Below, piece after piece: positions 28,013-37,145 of a stretch of 64,000 nt of DNA; positions within the stretch are counted from its first letter, which is position 1; every line of letters begins with the position of its first letter. Under the pieces are notes generated by a model. The model was not told the origin of the DNA and searched no databases. It was given only the letters and a program-made list of their open reading frames with translations. The position numbers were made by a program, and so were the translations under genes. The stretch covers positions 62,001 to 126,000 of the forward strand of contig NZ_JAHFVG010000014.1 of the NCBI RefSeq assembly GCF_023264675.1, in the 5' to 3' direction. This stretch comes from Rhodococcus sp. (in: high G+C Gram-positive bacteria) (GTDB lineage: Bacteria; Actinomycetota; Actinomycetes; Mycobacteriales; Mycobacteriaceae).

Positions 28013-28840
28013 GTGGGAACAACTGATGCACACGAAGCCGATCCGACCGTCGATCCGAAGGGCGCGGCTGCCACTGCTGCCGCCGCGATAGCCGAGGCGA
28101 CCGGCGTCGCCCAGCACACGGTGGCGATCGTGCTCGGGTCGGGATGGCAAGCTGCGGCCGACCGGTTCGGCGAACCGACGGCCACCATCTCGATGGCCGA
28201 CCTACCCGGTTTCGCACCCCCGTCCGCGTCGGGCCACTCGGGCACCGTCACATCGGTGAACGTCGACGGGACCCACACTCTGCTGCTTCAGGGACGCACG
28301 CATGCCTACGAAGGCCATGAACTACGCCGGGTGGTGCACCCGATTCGCACGGCGATCGCGACAGGTGTCTCCACCGTGGTGCTGACCAATGCCGCCGGCG
28401 GAATCCGCGAGGGCATGAGCGTCGGACAGCCGGTGCTGATCTCCGACCACCTCAATTTGACGGCTCGCTCACCGCTGATCGGTGCGGAGTTCGTCGATCT
28501 GGTCGACGCCTACTCCCCCGAACTGCGTGCACTGGCCCGAAGCATCGATCCGACGCTCGACGAGGGCGTGTACGCGGGTCTCCCGGGTCCGCACTACGAA
28601 ACCCCGGCCGAGATTCGGATGCTGCGCACCATCGGCGCGGATCTCGTCGGAATGTCGACGGTGCACGAGACCATCGCCGCACGCGCGCTCGGCGCACGCG
28701 TTCTCGGGGTTTCTCTTGTCACCAATCTCGCTGCAGGAATGACCGGTGAACACCTCGACCACAAGGAAGTGTTGGAGGCAGGCAAGGCGTCCGCAGAGCG
28801 CATGGGTGAACTTCTGTACCGATTGGTTTCGACGCTGTGA
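28013..28840 (+). CDS. deoD: Purine nucleoside phosphorylase
   Basis: A 275-residue trimeric-type phosphorylase starting at GTG 28013. It shows the phosphate site [28 protein letters not shown] and NAAGGI, then [12 protein letters not shown] and the specificity segment [18 protein letters not shown]. It splits inosine or guanosine with phosphate to base and ribose-1-phosphate. It overlaps the next gene as GTGA; the mutase could channel ribose-1-phosphate. Order matches Rv3307-Rv3308. An in-frame extension upstream to 27902 is not homologous and is rejected. Confidence 0.93.
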   Translation: MGTTDAHEADPTVDPKGAAATAAAAIAEATGVAQHTVAIVLGSGWQAAADRFGEPTATISMADLPGFAPPSASGHSGTVTSVNVDGTHTLLLQGRTHAYEGHELRRVVHPIRTAIATGVSTVVLTNAAGGIREGMSVGQPVLISDHLNLTARSPLIGAEFVDLVDAYSPELRALARSIDPTLDEGVYAGLPGPHYETPAEIRMLRTIGADLVGMSTVHETIAARALGARVLGVSLVTNLAAGMTGEHLDHKEVLEAGKASAERMGELLYRLVSTL

Positions 28841-30438
28841 CAACCGAGCTCTCCGAACAGGTCTCGGAGTGGATTGCCGCCGACCCGGATCCGGCCACCC
28901 GCGAGGAGCTCTCGGAACTTCCCGAAGACGAGCTGGCCGAGCGTTTTCGCGCTCCGCTCAGCTTCGGGACTGCCGGGCTACGTGGGCAGGTTCGCGGCGG
29001 ACCGAACGGGATGAACGTTGCTGTGGTCGTTCGGACCACCGCAGGCATCTGTGAGTGGTTGCAGAAGAAGTGCCTCGGCGGTTCCACGGTCGTCGTCGGG
29101 CGTGATGCCAGGCACGGATCCGAATCGTTCGCTGCCGCTGCCGCCGAAACTCTTTCCGCACAGGGATTTTCGGTCGTGCTACTTCCCCGGCCCCTCCCGA
29201 CTCCCGTTCTTGCGTTCGCGGTTCGCGCTCTGGGCGCCGAACTCGGCATTCAGATCACTGCATCTCACAACCCTGCGGCCGACAACGGTTACAAGGTCTA
29301 CCTCGGCGGCGGTGCCCAGTTGGTTCCGCCTGCCGACCGAGAGATCGAAACCGAGATTGCCGCTGTCGGTCCTGCCGTCGACGTTGCCCGAACGTTCGTC
29401 TCCCCCGGCGGCGCGGACATCACCGCGCGATACCTGGACAGGCTTCCCGCCCTCGTCCGATCGCCGAAGCGAGGCATCAGAATCGCGCTGACGCCGTTGC
29501 ACGGTGTCGGCGGCGAGGTGGCATTGACTGCATTGCGAGGGCTCGGCTTCCGCGACATCCACGTGGTGGCGAGTCAATTCGAACCCGATCCGGAATTTCC
29601 CACCGTCGCCTTTCCCAATCCCGAGGAGCCAGGAGCGGCCGACGAACTACTCGCTCTGGCTGCAGAAGTCGATGCCGATCTCGCGATCGCACTGGATCCC
29701 GACGCCGACCGTTGCGCGATCGGTGTGCCCGCGAGCACCGGCTGGCGAATGCTGAGCGGCGACGAGACCGGAGCGCTGTTGGCAGAACACATCCTGCAGT
29801 CCGCACCACCGGACTCGTTGGTCGCGAACACCATCGTCTCGTCGCAACTTCTGGCGGCATTGGCGCCTGCTCGCGGTGCGCGATACGCCCGGACTCTCAC
29901 CGGCTTCAAGTGGCTGGTGCGCGCAGGCTCGGGGCTGGTGTACGCCTACGAGGAAGCGATCGGCCACTGCGTCGATCCGTCGTTCGTCAACGACAAGGAC
30001 GGAATCTCGGCCGCGGTCGTGCTGGCGGACTACGTGGCATCGCTCAAGGCGGACAATCGCACACTCGTCGATGTTCTGGAGGACCTGTCGGTCGAGTTCG
30101 GAGTGCACGCCGGAGCACAGGTGTCCAAGCGCGTGGACGAACTCGTCGACATCGAGAAGATGATGGAACGACTGCGCGCGAATCCTCCCAGCGAATTGGC
30201 CGGTCGTGCAGTCACCGTCACCGACCTGTTGGCCGAACGCGGCCCGCTCCGAACCGATGCGGTCGAACTCGCCGGCGACGGCATACGCGTCATCGTCCGG
30301 CCGTCGGGCACCGAGCCCAAGGTCAAGGCCTATCTCGAAGTGGTGGTGCCCGCACCCGACCGCGAGATGCTTTCGGTCGCCCGCGCGGAAGCCGACGGCA
30401 TCCTCGAAAAGCTTCGGAGGTTTGCGCGCGGCCTCTGA
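28837..30438 (+). CDS. pmmB: Phospho-sugar mutase (PmmB / phosphopentomutase type)
   Basis: A 533-residue alpha-D-phosphohexomutase with all four domains. Domain 1 has the phospho-serine loop [14 protein letters not shown] (about residues 141-154), domain 2 the metal loop [10 protein letters not shown], domain 3 SGDETGALL and a GFKWL-type sugar loop, and domain 4 the phosphate loop [10 protein letters not shown]. Coupling with purine nucleoside phosphorylase suggests phosphopentomutase activity on ribose-1-phosphate, although phosphomannomutase is the usual annotation of the M. tuberculosis relative. It starts at GTG 28837 within the upstream stop codon and ends at a strong hairpin. Confidence 0.9.
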   Translation: MTTELSEQVSEWIAADPDPATREELSELPEDELAERFRAPLSFGTAGLRGQVRGGPNGMNVAVVVRTTAGICEWLQKKCLGGSTVVVGRDARHGSESFAAAAAETLSAQGFSVVLLPRPLPTPVLAFAVRALGAELGIQITASHNPAADNGYKVYLGGGAQLVPPADREIETEIAAVGPAVDVARTFVSPGGADITARYLDRLPALVRSPKRGIRIALTPLHGVGGEVALTALRGLGFRDIHVVASQFEPDPEFPTVAFPNPEEPGAADELLALAAEVDADLAIALDPDADRCAIGVPASTGWRMLSGDETGALLAEHILQSAPPDSLVANTIVSSQLLAALAPARGARYARTLTGFKWLVRAGSGLVYAYEEAIGHCVDPSFVNDKDGISAAVVLADYVASLKADNRTLVDVLEDLSVEFGVHAGAQVSKRVDELVDIEKMMERLRANPPSELAGRAVTVTDLLAERGPLRTDAVELAGDGIRVIVRPSGTEPKVKAYLEVVVPAPDREMLSVARAEADGILEKLRRFARGL

Positions 30439-30481
30439 TGTGAGTGCGAATACATAACCCTCCATGTATTCGCACTCACAT
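30438..30481. terminator. Perfect 18-bp hairpin between convergent genes
   Basis: Arm ATGTGAGTGCGAATACAT (30438-30455), 8-base loop, exact reverse complement (30464-30481). Its first base is the last base of the mutase stop codon. It is flanked by the convergent DUF2797 gene ending at 30493, so it can serve both directions. Confidence 0.8.
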
Positions 30482-30492
30482 GCGCGGAGCGC

Positions 30493-31395
30493 CTAGAACA
30501 ACGCCGACTGCACGGCGGGAAGCTCGGACGTGTAGTCGCCGAACCGAACCCGCCGACCTTTGAGCTCGTGCAGGTCGACGACATACGACGCATCCTCGAT
30601 GGTGACGATCGCTGCCTGGCCGATGCACGCGTCCACGGTGAAACCGTGCTCGCCCACCGTCAGGTCGCCCGGATACGCAACCCTGTTGCCCGACGCCAGG
30701 TCCCGGAAGCCTGCAACGTGCCAGGACTCGTCGACGACGCGGTGACCCGAATCCCCCGCCTGCGGTCGAAGAATCTCACGCACCCGGTCGGCCAGACGGG
30801 CTGTTGCGACGTCCAGTCGGACGGTGTCGACCGGCACCGCGAGCGCCGCGGCCTTGGCCGACGACCGAACCGACTGTCTCACCTGCATTTCCTCGGTCAC
30901 CCGGTCCTCGAGGACGCGAACGATCTTTCCGTCCTCGGCCCACGCCACGTACTGCGCGCAGATCGCCCCTTGCTCGGCGAGCCTGCCCCATTTTCGTGTG
31001 TCGGCCGCGGTTCCGACCTTGTGCACCCCGTTCGCGAACGTCGCGATGTAGAGCCAGTGCGGCTGCATCACATGGGCTTCGAGTTCCGGGGAAACGAATC
31101 CGCCGCGATGGATGGTGTGTACGAACCGAAAGGTGTCTTTCGACTCGCACTGCTCGCATTGGGATCCCACCTCCACCGGCCGCTGCTTCGGACACGGCAC
31201 GTATTCGGACGGACCGCCCTTGGTGAACGCGATCCGCCCAGTGCACCACCGCCCGGTACCGAGCGCGTCGAATCCGATGCGCCCGGCGCGCAGATCCACG
31301 TAGCCGACCTCCCTGGTCTCGACGTCGACGAAACGCAGTCGCGGATCGCCGTCGCTCGCGGGCCAGGTGACACCGAGAACAAGTGCGGTGCTCAG
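30493..31395 (-). CDS. DUF2797 family protein, probably with a CTG start
   Basis: The family marks are [17 protein letters not shown] and AEQGA in the middle, a cysteine cluster CPKQ... QCEQC typical of a zinc knuckle (about residues 65-85), and [10 protein letters not shown]. Function is unknown. The protein region homologous to the family begins about 32 residues before the first ATG/GTG/TTG (GTG 31299). The frame between has only CTG at 31393-31395 as a plausible initiator, and that CTG overlaps the upp stop as CTGA, the same geometry as ATGA and GTGA couplings elsewhere here. I therefore place the start at 31395 (300 residues); 31299 (268 residues) is the conventional alternative. Confidence 0.7.
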   Translation of the reverse strand: MSTALVLGVTWPASDGDPRLRFVDVETREVGYVDLRAGRIGFDALGTGRWCTGRIAFTKGGPSEYVPCPKQRPVEVGSQCEQCESKDTFRFVHTIHRGGFVSPELEAHVMQPHWLYIATFANGVHKVGTAADTRKWGRLAEQGAICAQYVAWAEDGKIVRVLEDRVTEEMQVRQSVRSSAKAAALAVPVDTVRLDVATARLADRVREILRPQAGDSGHRVVDESWHVAGFRDLASGNRVAYPGDLTVGEHGFTVDACIGQAAIVTIEDASYVVDLHELKGRRVRFGDYTSELPAVQSALF

Positions 31396-32015
31396 CGCGG
31401 GCCGAACTGCCGGTCGCCGGCGTCGCCGAGTCCAGGCACGATGAACGCGTTCTCGTTGAGACCGTCGTCGACACTTGCCGCAACAAGCCGAACCGGAAGT
31501 CCCGACGCCTCCAACGCGGCAACTCCCTCGGGTGCGGCGACGACGCAGATCGCGGTGACATCGGCCGCGCCTCGCCCGACGAGAAGTTCGATGGTGTGCA
31601 CCATCGAGCCGCCCGTTGCGAGCATCGGATCGAGCACGTAGACGGGAGTGGCCGAGAGGTCGTCGGGAAGCGATTCCATGTACGGCACCGGCTGATGGGT
31701 TTTCTCGTCACGTGCCATTCCGACGAATCCGACGCGGGACTGCGGAATCAGCCCGCTCGCCTTCTCGACCATGCCGAGACCGGCCCGCAACACCGGAACG
31801 AGCAACGGCGGCCGTGACAGCCGCGTACCGGTTGTGGTTGCGACCGGCGTCTTGACGTCGAAGTTCTCGATTGCGGCATCACGGGTTGCCTCGTAGACCA
31901 ACATGTGGGTGAGCTGGCGCAATGCCGACCGAAATGTGGCGTTGTCGCTGCGCTCGTCGCGCATCGTCGTGAGCAGTGCAGCGGCCAGTGGGTGATCGAC
32001 CACATGAGTTTCCAT
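31392..32015 (-). CDS. upp: Uracil phosphoribosyltransferase
   Basis: A 207-residue type I phosphoribosyltransferase. It has the PRPP loop [13 protein letters not shown] (about residues 126-138), [11 protein letters not shown], and the uracil-binding C-terminus [13 protein letters not shown]. It converts uracil and PRPP to UMP in the cytosol. It corresponds to Rv3309c. Divergent from the type VII-like operon across 113 bases; the DUF2797 gene follows directly through a 4-base overlap. Confidence 0.95.
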   Translation of the reverse strand: METHVVDHPLAAALLTTMRDERSDNATFRSALRQLTHMLVYEATRDAAIENFDVKTPVATTTGTRLSRPPLLVPVLRAGLGMVEKASGLIPQSRVGFVGMARDEKTHQPVPYMESLPDDLSATPVYVLDPMLATGGSMVHTIELLVGRGAADVTAICVVAAPEGVAALEASGLPVRLVAASVDDGLNENAFIVPGLGDAGDRQFGPR

Positions 32016-32128
32016 TCTTGAAGGATAAATGCGGGAACCGATCGGCGTTCGCGTGCGTCGAAACCTGTGTAGGACTTTCTCGGCGCGGCGCGGGATTTCT
32101 CAGCTCACAGTTCTCAGGGGGATGGAAG

Positions 32129-32428
32129 ATGACCGAGGTATCGGCAGTATCGGCGGGGATACTTGCGTATTCCGCGACCGCCGCGTCCATGTCGGCGCAC
32201 GTCGCGGCAGCGGCGGCGGCAACAACAGCGTGCGGGCCGGTGGTTCTCGCACCGGTGTTCGGCCTCATCGGCACAGAATTTCTGGGCGCATTCACCGGAG
32301 CGCACGCTGCGCACGTGGGCGCTCTCGGCCAGCTGGCCACCACCATCGGCAGCATCGGGGTCGAGGCAACCGCCTCCGCCGCGGGCTACGACGGTACCGA
32401 CATCTCGACCGCTGCGAGTCTGATGTGA
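32129..32428 (+). CDS. Small Ala-rich type VII secretion-like protein with YxxxD motif
   Basis: A 99-residue helical protein, rich in Ala and Gly, with no signal peptide. Near its C-terminus is Tyr87-x3-Asp91 (YDGTD), the YxxxD/E export motif of ESX/type VII substrates of the PE/EspC kind. Its length and helix content also fit ESX partner proteins. ATG 32129 has a GGGGG-rich leader with GGAAG upstream. The start of the NlpC/P60 gene overlaps its stop (GTGA), so it may be the export partner of that enzyme. No ESX core component is in the window. Confidence 0.7.
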   Translation: MTEVSAVSAGILAYSATAASMSAHVAAAAAATTACGPVVLAPVFGLIGTEFLGAFTGAHAAHVGALGQLATTIGSIGVEATASAAGYDGTDISTAASLM

Positions 32429-33582
32429 TCGAGCTCCTCGCCAAGCCCATCACCGATCTCCTGGGCGCGTTCGGCTCGGGAGTGATCCCCACGGGAGGTC
32501 CGGCCGACGTCATCAGGGCATCGTCCGGTGCACTCGACTCGGTGTCGAGCATCGGCAGATCTGCGGTGTCGGAACTCGCATCCGTCTGGAGCGGTCCCGC
32601 CGCCGCAGCGGCCGTCGAGTTGGCCGAGCAAGCCCATTCGAGCGCCATCGGCCTGTCCGACCACGGCTCGGAGATCGCCGCCATCGTCGATCGTGCCTGC
32701 GACAAGGTGTACGTGGGCGTGATCGAACTCCAGGGGATCGCACAGTCGTTCGCGGCCGTCGCGATGTCCGTCGCACCGATGATCTTTACTCCGCCCGCAC
32801 AGTCGATGCTCATCGCCGCGGCGATCGATCACCTTCAGCGCGCCCTTGCCGTCGTCGCCCGTGTGCGCGGCGAACTCGCCGCACACACCGCGGAGATCAG
32901 CTCGTTCCTTTCGCCGCCCTCCGTCCCGCAACCCGCAGGCTCGGCTGCGAGCACTGCACCGGCGTCCGCGAGCTCGCACGCGCCAACCACCGACCCGGGC
33001 AACCAGTTCATGCAGAATTTCGTCAAGACGTTGTCCACTTCCGCTTCCTCGGTGATGCCGGAAAGCCCGTCGACTCCTGTGGCGTCCCACGCCGGCACCG
33101 CGTCACCCGGTGCGTCGGTCGCCCCCGACGGAATGTCGACTTTTGCGGGTAGCCCGTCGCGCTCGTCCGCGGCGGTTACCGGCAAAGGAGTCGAAGTCGC
33201 GTTGCCCGACGGCAGCGTTGCGTTGGCCCCGAACGAGCAAGCCGCGGGGGCTGTCCGCAGCGCACTGACCCAGCAGGGCACCGACTACAGCTGGGGCGGG
33301 AACGAGCCCGGTCGCGGTCTCGATTGCAGCGGGCTCACCAAGTGGGCGTACGGCGAACAGGGTATCGAGCTGCCTCGCCTGGCACAGGAGCAATATGTGG
33401 GCGCACGGGTGAACTACGGCGACGTGATGCCCGGCGACCTTGCGATCTGGGACGGCCACGTCGCCATGGTCATCGGAAACGGTCAGATGGTCGAGGGTGT
33501 CGAGCCACAGGTCCAGGTCAGCGAGATTCGCACCAGCAACGGCGGAATGGGCTTCAAAGGCTTCTACAGGCCGACCGAATGA
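32425..33582 (+). CDS. NlpC/P60 peptidoglycan peptidase with N-terminal WXG100-like domain
   Basis: A 385-residue protein with three regions. Residues 1-160 are helical, with Trp55-Ser-Gly57 (VWSGPAAAAAV) resembling a WXG100/ESX fold. Residues 160-260 are a Pro/Ser/Ala/Thr-rich linker, as in wall-crossing proteins. Residues 265-385 are the NlpC/P60 domain, with Cys301 in LDCSGLTKW and His345 in DGHVAMVIGNG. No Sec signal peptide is present, consistent with type VII export alongside the preceding YxxxD protein. It would cut peptide stems of peptidoglycan, either for self-remodelling or against competitors. GTG start within the upstream stop. Confidence 0.8.
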   Translation: MIELLAKPITDLLGAFGSGVIPTGGPADVIRASSGALDSVSSIGRSAVSELASVWSGPAAAAAVELAEQAHSSAIGLSDHGSEIAAIVDRACDKVYVGVIELQGIAQSFAAVAMSVAPMIFTPPAQSMLIAAAIDHLQRALAVVARVRGELAAHTAEISSFLSPPSVPQPAGSAASTAPASASSHAPTTDPGNQFMQNFVKTLSTSASSVMPESPSTPVASHAGTASPGASVAPDGMSTFAGSPSRSSAAVTGKGVEVALPDGSVALAPNEQAAGAVRSALTQQGTDYSWGGNEPGRGLDCSGLTKWAYGEQGIELPRLAQEQYVGARVNYGDVMPGDLAIWDGHVAMVIGNGQMVEGVEPQVQVSEIRTSNGGMGFKGFYRPTE

Positions 33583-33902
33583 ACGAGATAACGGCGTCGG
33601 CGTCGTCGCGTGATCAGTCCGTCCACGTGCGGGCGTCGGAGAATGGACTACCGGTGTCGATTCGCATCGACCAGCGCGAATTACGTTTCGGTGGAGCAGC
33701 ATTGGCCGCCACACTTGTCGACCTCTGCGCTCGTGCCACTGAACACGCACGGGCGCAGCGCCGAACACTGTTGGAGCGGGAAGGAATGGACGCGGCGGTT
33801 CTCGACCGTCTCGGGCTTCCGACAGCAGCGTCGGTTGCGGCATCGGAGAACGAGCGCATGGACGACGAGGCCGCCCCGACGAGTTGGTTGAAGCCCTTAT
33901 GA
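33579..33902 (+). CDS. Hypothetical protein of the type VII-like operon
   Basis: A 107-residue soluble protein with no family I recognise. It has a beta-rich N-terminal half (VHVRASENGLPVSIRID) and a helical middle (AATLVDLCARATEHARAQRR). The pattern resembles the strand-helix arrangement of YbaB-like proteins, including the neighbour downstream. Start and stop overlap both neighbours as ATGA, so it is made together with the NlpC/P60 enzyme. A chaperone, adaptor or immunity-like role is possible but is inference only. Confidence 0.6.
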   Translation: MNEITASASSRDQSVHVRASENGLPVSIRIDQRELRFGGAALAATLVDLCARATEHARAQRRTLLEREGMDAAVLDRLGLPTAASVAASENERMDDEAAPTSWLKPL

Positions 33903-34216
33903 GCAGACCTGGCCAACTCGATTCCCTCGACGCACTCATCGCCCGAGCCGACCGTGCATTCGACGTCATGTCCCAGGCGTCCGAAGGATTGTCAGCGGTG
34001 CGCGTGCGCCGCCGATCGGAGGACGGTCTGGTGACCGTCACGGTCGACGCCGGTGGCGCCATGGTCGCACTGGACTTGGCCGAGGACCTGTCCGAAACGT
34101 CCGCTGCGCAGTTGTCCAGCGCGATTGTCACCACGGCATCTCGGGCCGCGGACGAGGCGACGGATCGCCGCACCTCGATCCTCGAGCAGATGCAAAGTTC
34201 ACTCTCAGACACCTGA
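33899..34216 (+). CDS. YbaB/EbfC family protein
   Basis: A 105-residue protein with the YbaB/EbfC pattern: an N-terminal helix, a central two-strand segment (RRRSEDGLVTVTVDAGGAMVALDLA) and a C-terminal helix. In ESX loci such proteins (for example the EspL-type) accompany secreted substrates and are thought to act as cytosolic helpers. The ATG overlaps the previous stop (ATGA). It ends 15 bases before the next gene, which may be the last member of the transcript. Confidence 0.7.
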   Translation: MSRPGQLDSLDALIARADRAFDVMSQASEGLSAVRVRRRSEDGLVTVTVDAGGAMVALDLAEDLSETSAAQLSSAIVTTASRAADEATDRRTSILEQMQSSLSDT

Positions 34217-34231
34217 GATAGGCTTCCCGCC

Positions 34232-35497
34232 ATGGCTGGCGACATCATCCCGATCGAACTCGGTCTCACCCGCGGCGACTTCGTCACCTTGTGGGCACCG
34301 GAATGGCACGAGGGCGACGACGAGTGGGAGGCATTTCTCGGACACGAGGAGGATCTCTACGGATTCGAAGCGGTGGCGCACCTCGCTGCGTTCATCCGAA
34401 ACGACAACGACAACGACCTCGTCGATCATCCATCGTGGACGGTGGTGTCCGCGCTCGCTGCCAACGAACTAGAGCCCGACGATCTTCACCGTTTCGACCT
34501 CGTGGGCGTTCCCGAACTGGTCGCCGAGGACCCCGACTCGGACATTCTCGCCGAACTCGCAGCCACGTTCGAGATGGTTCAGACCATCGGCGACGTGTGC
34601 GAGATCAGCTCTGTCACATCGTTCTTCGCCGGCAACCCGCACCTGGGATCGGTCGGCATCGGTGTCGAAGCCTACGTGGGCAAGGACGGGCAGAACCTCT
34701 GGGACCGCATCGGAGCGTCGATTTCCAAGAGCTGGGACGACGTCATCGATGCTATCGATTCAGTCGTCACCACCCCCGATGTGGACGCAGCCGCTGTCGA
34801 CGTCGCCGAAGCCGAGTTGCTCGCAGCCGCGGAGAACATCGTCGATGTCGACGATGTGTCGGAGGAGGACGACGACGTCGAGAACGGTGACGACGAGGAC
34901 GAGGACGACGAGGAGACTCCCGACCCGATCGCCGACGCCGCGGCGGACGAAAGTTTCTGGGCGACGGTCGGAATCGACCCGGTCAGGATCATCACCTCCG
35001 AGAACACGTACTACACGCTCCGGTGCTACATCGACGACGAGCCGATCTTCCTGGGGCGCACCGGAAGTATCACCGTCTTCGGTTCCGAGCGATCGTTGGC
35101 ACGTTATCTCGCCGACGATCACGACCACGATCTGGCCAAGGTCAGCACCTACGCCGAAGTTCAAACTGCGGCTATCGACGGGTCACTGCAGATCGAAATC
35201 ACCGACGACAACGTTTACGTACTGCCGGGATTGGCCGACGATCTCGCCGAGGGCCCGACAGCCGTCGACGCCGATCAACTCGACTTGGCGGTGGAGTTGT
35301 TCACCGATGCAGCGGACTTCGCCGACGACGACTCCGTCGAGACTGCTCTTGCTACCTCGACACCGTTGGGTTGGTACGTCTCCTACACGCTGGAGCCGGA
35401 CCCCAATCGGCTCGCTCCGAGCGCGCCGTTCGAGGCCGAAGCCGAAGCGTGGCGAGCACTCGAACGCGACTTCGAGGCCCGCCTCCGCAAGGAGTGA
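34232..35497 (+). CDS. Conserved hypothetical acidic protein (Rv3311-like)
   Basis: A 421-residue cytosolic protein of unknown function. Length and place between upp and add match Rv3311 of M. tuberculosis. It has two globular parts (residues 1-190 and 245-421) joined by an extremely acidic linker at about residues 205-232, made almost wholly of Asp and Glu. The second part contains YYTLRCYIDDEPIFLGRTG and SLARYLADD. No catalytic motif, signal peptide or membrane segment is visible. A small hairpin follows the stop. Confidence 0.7.
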   Translation: MAGDIIPIELGLTRGDFVTLWAPEWHEGDDEWEAFLGHEEDLYGFEAVAHLAAFIRNDNDNDLVDHPSWTVVSALAANELEPDDLHRFDLVGVPELVAEDPDSDILAELAATFEMVQTIGDVCEISSVTSFFAGNPHLGSVGIGVEAYVGKDGQNLWDRIGASISKSWDDVIDAIDSVVTTPDVDAAAVDVAEAELLAAAENIVDVDDVSEEDDDVENGDDEDEDDEETPDPIADAAADESFWATVGIDPVRIITSENTYYTLRCYIDDEPIFLGRTGSITVFGSERSLARYLADDHDHDLAKVSTYAEVQTAAIDGSLQIEITDDNVYVLPGLADDLAEGPTAVDADQLDLAVELFTDAADFADDDSVETALATSTPLGWYVSYTLEPDPNRLAPSAPFEAEAEAWRALERDFEARLRKE

Positions 35498-35501
35498 GAT
35501 C

Positions 35502-35533
35502 CCCGTGCAGGGAACACGCGCGCCCTGCACGGG
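35502..35533. terminator. 11-bp hairpin between convergent genes
   Basis: CCCGTGCAGGG (35502-35512) and its exact reverse complement CCCTGCACGGG (35523-35533) are separated by a 10-base loop. It lies between the stop of the Rv3311-like gene (35497) and the stop of add (35540), so it may terminate both. Confidence 0.65.
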
Positions 35534-35539
35534 AATGTC

Positions 35540-36664
35540 TCAGCCGACGAGTACCGCGTATCCCGGTTTGACGACGTTGTCGATCAGATCGAGGCGTTCG
35601 TCGAACGGGATGAACGCGGACTTCATGGCGTTGATGGTGAATCGTTCGAGGTCGCTCCAGCCGTAGCCGAAGGTCTCGACGAGTTTGTACATCTCGCGGC
35701 TCATCGAGGTATCGCTCATCAATCGGTTGTCGGTGTTGACGGTGACACGGAACCGAAGTCGCGCGAGCAGGTCGAACGGGTGCTTTTCGATGCTGTCGAC
35801 CGCACCTGTCTGCACGTTGGAACTGGGGCACAGCTCCAACGGCATTCGCGTGTCTCGGACGTAGGCAGCGAGCAGACCGAGATCGGCGACGCCGTCCGAG
35901 GACACCTCGATGTCGTCGATGATCCGCACTCCGTGACCGAGCCTGTCGGTGCCGCAGAAGGCGACAGCTTCCTGAATGGACGGTAGACCGAAGGCTTCGC
36001 CTGCGTGAATCGTGAAGTGGGCGTTCGCGGCTCGCATGTACTCGAACGCGTCGAGATGTCGGCTGGGGGGAAACCCCGCTTCGGCGCCGGCGATGTCGAA
36101 GCCGACCACGCCGCGGTCGCGGAACCGGACGGCGAGCTCGGCGATCTCCCGTGAACGCGCGGCGTGACGCATCGCAGTCAAGAGACATCCGACTCGAATT
36201 CGCTTGCCGTTCACCTTGGCTGCGGATTCTCCCGCCCGGAATCCTTCGAGAACGTGCTCGACGACCTGGTCCAGCGTCAGGCCTCGTTCGAGATGCTGCT
36301 CGGGCGCGAACCGCACCTCGGCGTAGACGACGCCATCCTCCGCGAGGTCTTCGGCGCACTCGCGCGCGACGCGAAAGAGCCCCTCCGGGGTCTGCATGAC
36401 GGCGACGGTGTGAGCGAACGTCTCGAGATAGCGCACGAGCGAACCACTGTCCGCGGCGTCGCGGAACCACACACCGAGTGCTTCGGCGTCCGAGGCAGGC
36501 ACGCCGTCGTATCCGCAATCGGCGGCCAACTCGAGCACGGTGGTGGGCCGAAGTCCACCGTCGAGGTGATCGTGGAGAAGCGCTTTGGGGGCAGTCTTGA
36601 TGGAGGGTAGATCGAGCGGCGTCACACCGCGTGCGTGATTCGACGAAGTCTCGGCGGTACTCAT
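35540..36664 (-). CDS. add: Adenosine deaminase
   Basis: A 374-residue TIM-barrel metallohydrolase. Zinc ligands His31 and His33 lie in LLHDHLDGG; the catalytic HAGEA, the GTDRLGHGV His and a late [10 protein letters not shown] segment are all present. It deaminates adenosine to inosine, feeding the purine nucleoside phosphorylase encoded at 28013. It corresponds to Rv3313c. In M. tuberculosis deoA follows immediately; here about 10 kb of arsenic and amine genes separate them. Confidence 0.95.
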   Translation of the reverse strand: MSTAETSSNHARGVTPLDLPSIKTAPKALLHDHLDGGLRPTTVLELAADCGYDGVPASDAEALGVWFRDAADSGSLVRYLETFAHTVAVMQTPEGLFRVARECAEDLAEDGVVYAEVRFAPEQHLERGLTLDQVVEHVLEGFRAGESAAKVNGKRIRVGCLLTAMRHAARSREIAELAVRFRDRGVVGFDIAGAEAGFPPSRHLDAFEYMRAANAHFTIHAGEAFGLPSIQEAVAFCGTDRLGHGVRIIDDIEVSSDGVADLGLLAAYVRDTRMPLELCPSSNVQTGAVDSIEKHPFDLLARLRFRVTVNTDNRLMSDTSMSREMYKLVETFGYGWSDLERFTINAMKSAFIPFDERLDLIDNVVKPGYAVLVG

Positions 36665-36738
36665 GATCCGACGTTAGCGCGATCCGGCGCCGTTCGCGCT
36701 TCACTCCCCGAACCGGCCGTCGTGAGTACGCTCTTGCT

Positions 36739-36768
36739 TTGACTGCTGATTCGAACTACGTCAATATA
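36739..36768 (+). promoter_or_regulatory. Putative promoter of arsR1, possibly giving a leaderless transcript
   Basis: TTGACT at 36739-36744 is followed after about 17 bases by CAATAT/AATATA (36762-36768). The arsR1 ATG at 36774 lies only a few bases past the -10-like element, so transcription may begin at or very near the start codon. No ribosome-binding site is present between them. Confidence 0.5.
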
Positions 36769-36781
36769 GACGAATGTCGAA
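36769..36781 (-). promoter_or_regulatory. Operator-like motif at arsR1 start
   Basis: On the minus strand this reads TTCGACATTCGTC. It overlaps the arsR1 start codon and differs at two positions from the motif upstream of arsR2. A regulator bound here would block the promoter at 36739-36768. Confidence 0.5.
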
Positions 36782-37145
36782 TCAGAGCGCCGGGGATGGA
36801 TCCGCAGAATGCTGTCCGGCTCGACCAGTGGTCGACGCGGTGTCGGCCCGGCACGCCACCGAGGTGGCCGTGATGTTCAAGGCCCTCGGCGATCCGGTTC
36901 GGCTGCGACTGTTGAGCCTGATTGCAGGTCATGACGGCGGTGAAGCGTGCGTGTGCGACATCTCCCCCTCGTTCGATCTGTCGCAGCCGACGATCTCCCA
37001 TCATTTGAAAGTGTTGCGTGAGGCCGGTTTGCTGACTAGCGAGCGCCGCGGAACCTGGGTGTACTACCGCACCGTTTCTGCTGCGCTGCAACAATTGTCG
37101 TCGATATTGACGGCCACCGACCGCTCCACCCTGGCAGTGTCGTGA
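36774..37145 (+). CDS. arsR: ArsR family metalloregulator 1
   Basis: A 123-residue winged-helix repressor. It has the recognition helix LSQPTISHHLKVLREAG and a wing ending GTWVYYR. Cysteines at 13-14 and 59/61 (ACVCD) could form an arsenite site like that of Actinobacteria-type ArsR. It would repress the arsenic operon until As(III) or Sb(III) binds. It overlaps the efflux gene as GTGA. It is divergent from add. Confidence 0.9.
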   Translation: MSNQSAGDGSAECCPARPVVDAVSARHATEVAVMFKALGDPVRLRLLSLIAGHDGGEACVCDISPSFDLSQPTISHHLKVLREAGLLTSERRGTWVYYRTVSAALQQLSSILTATDRSTLAVS

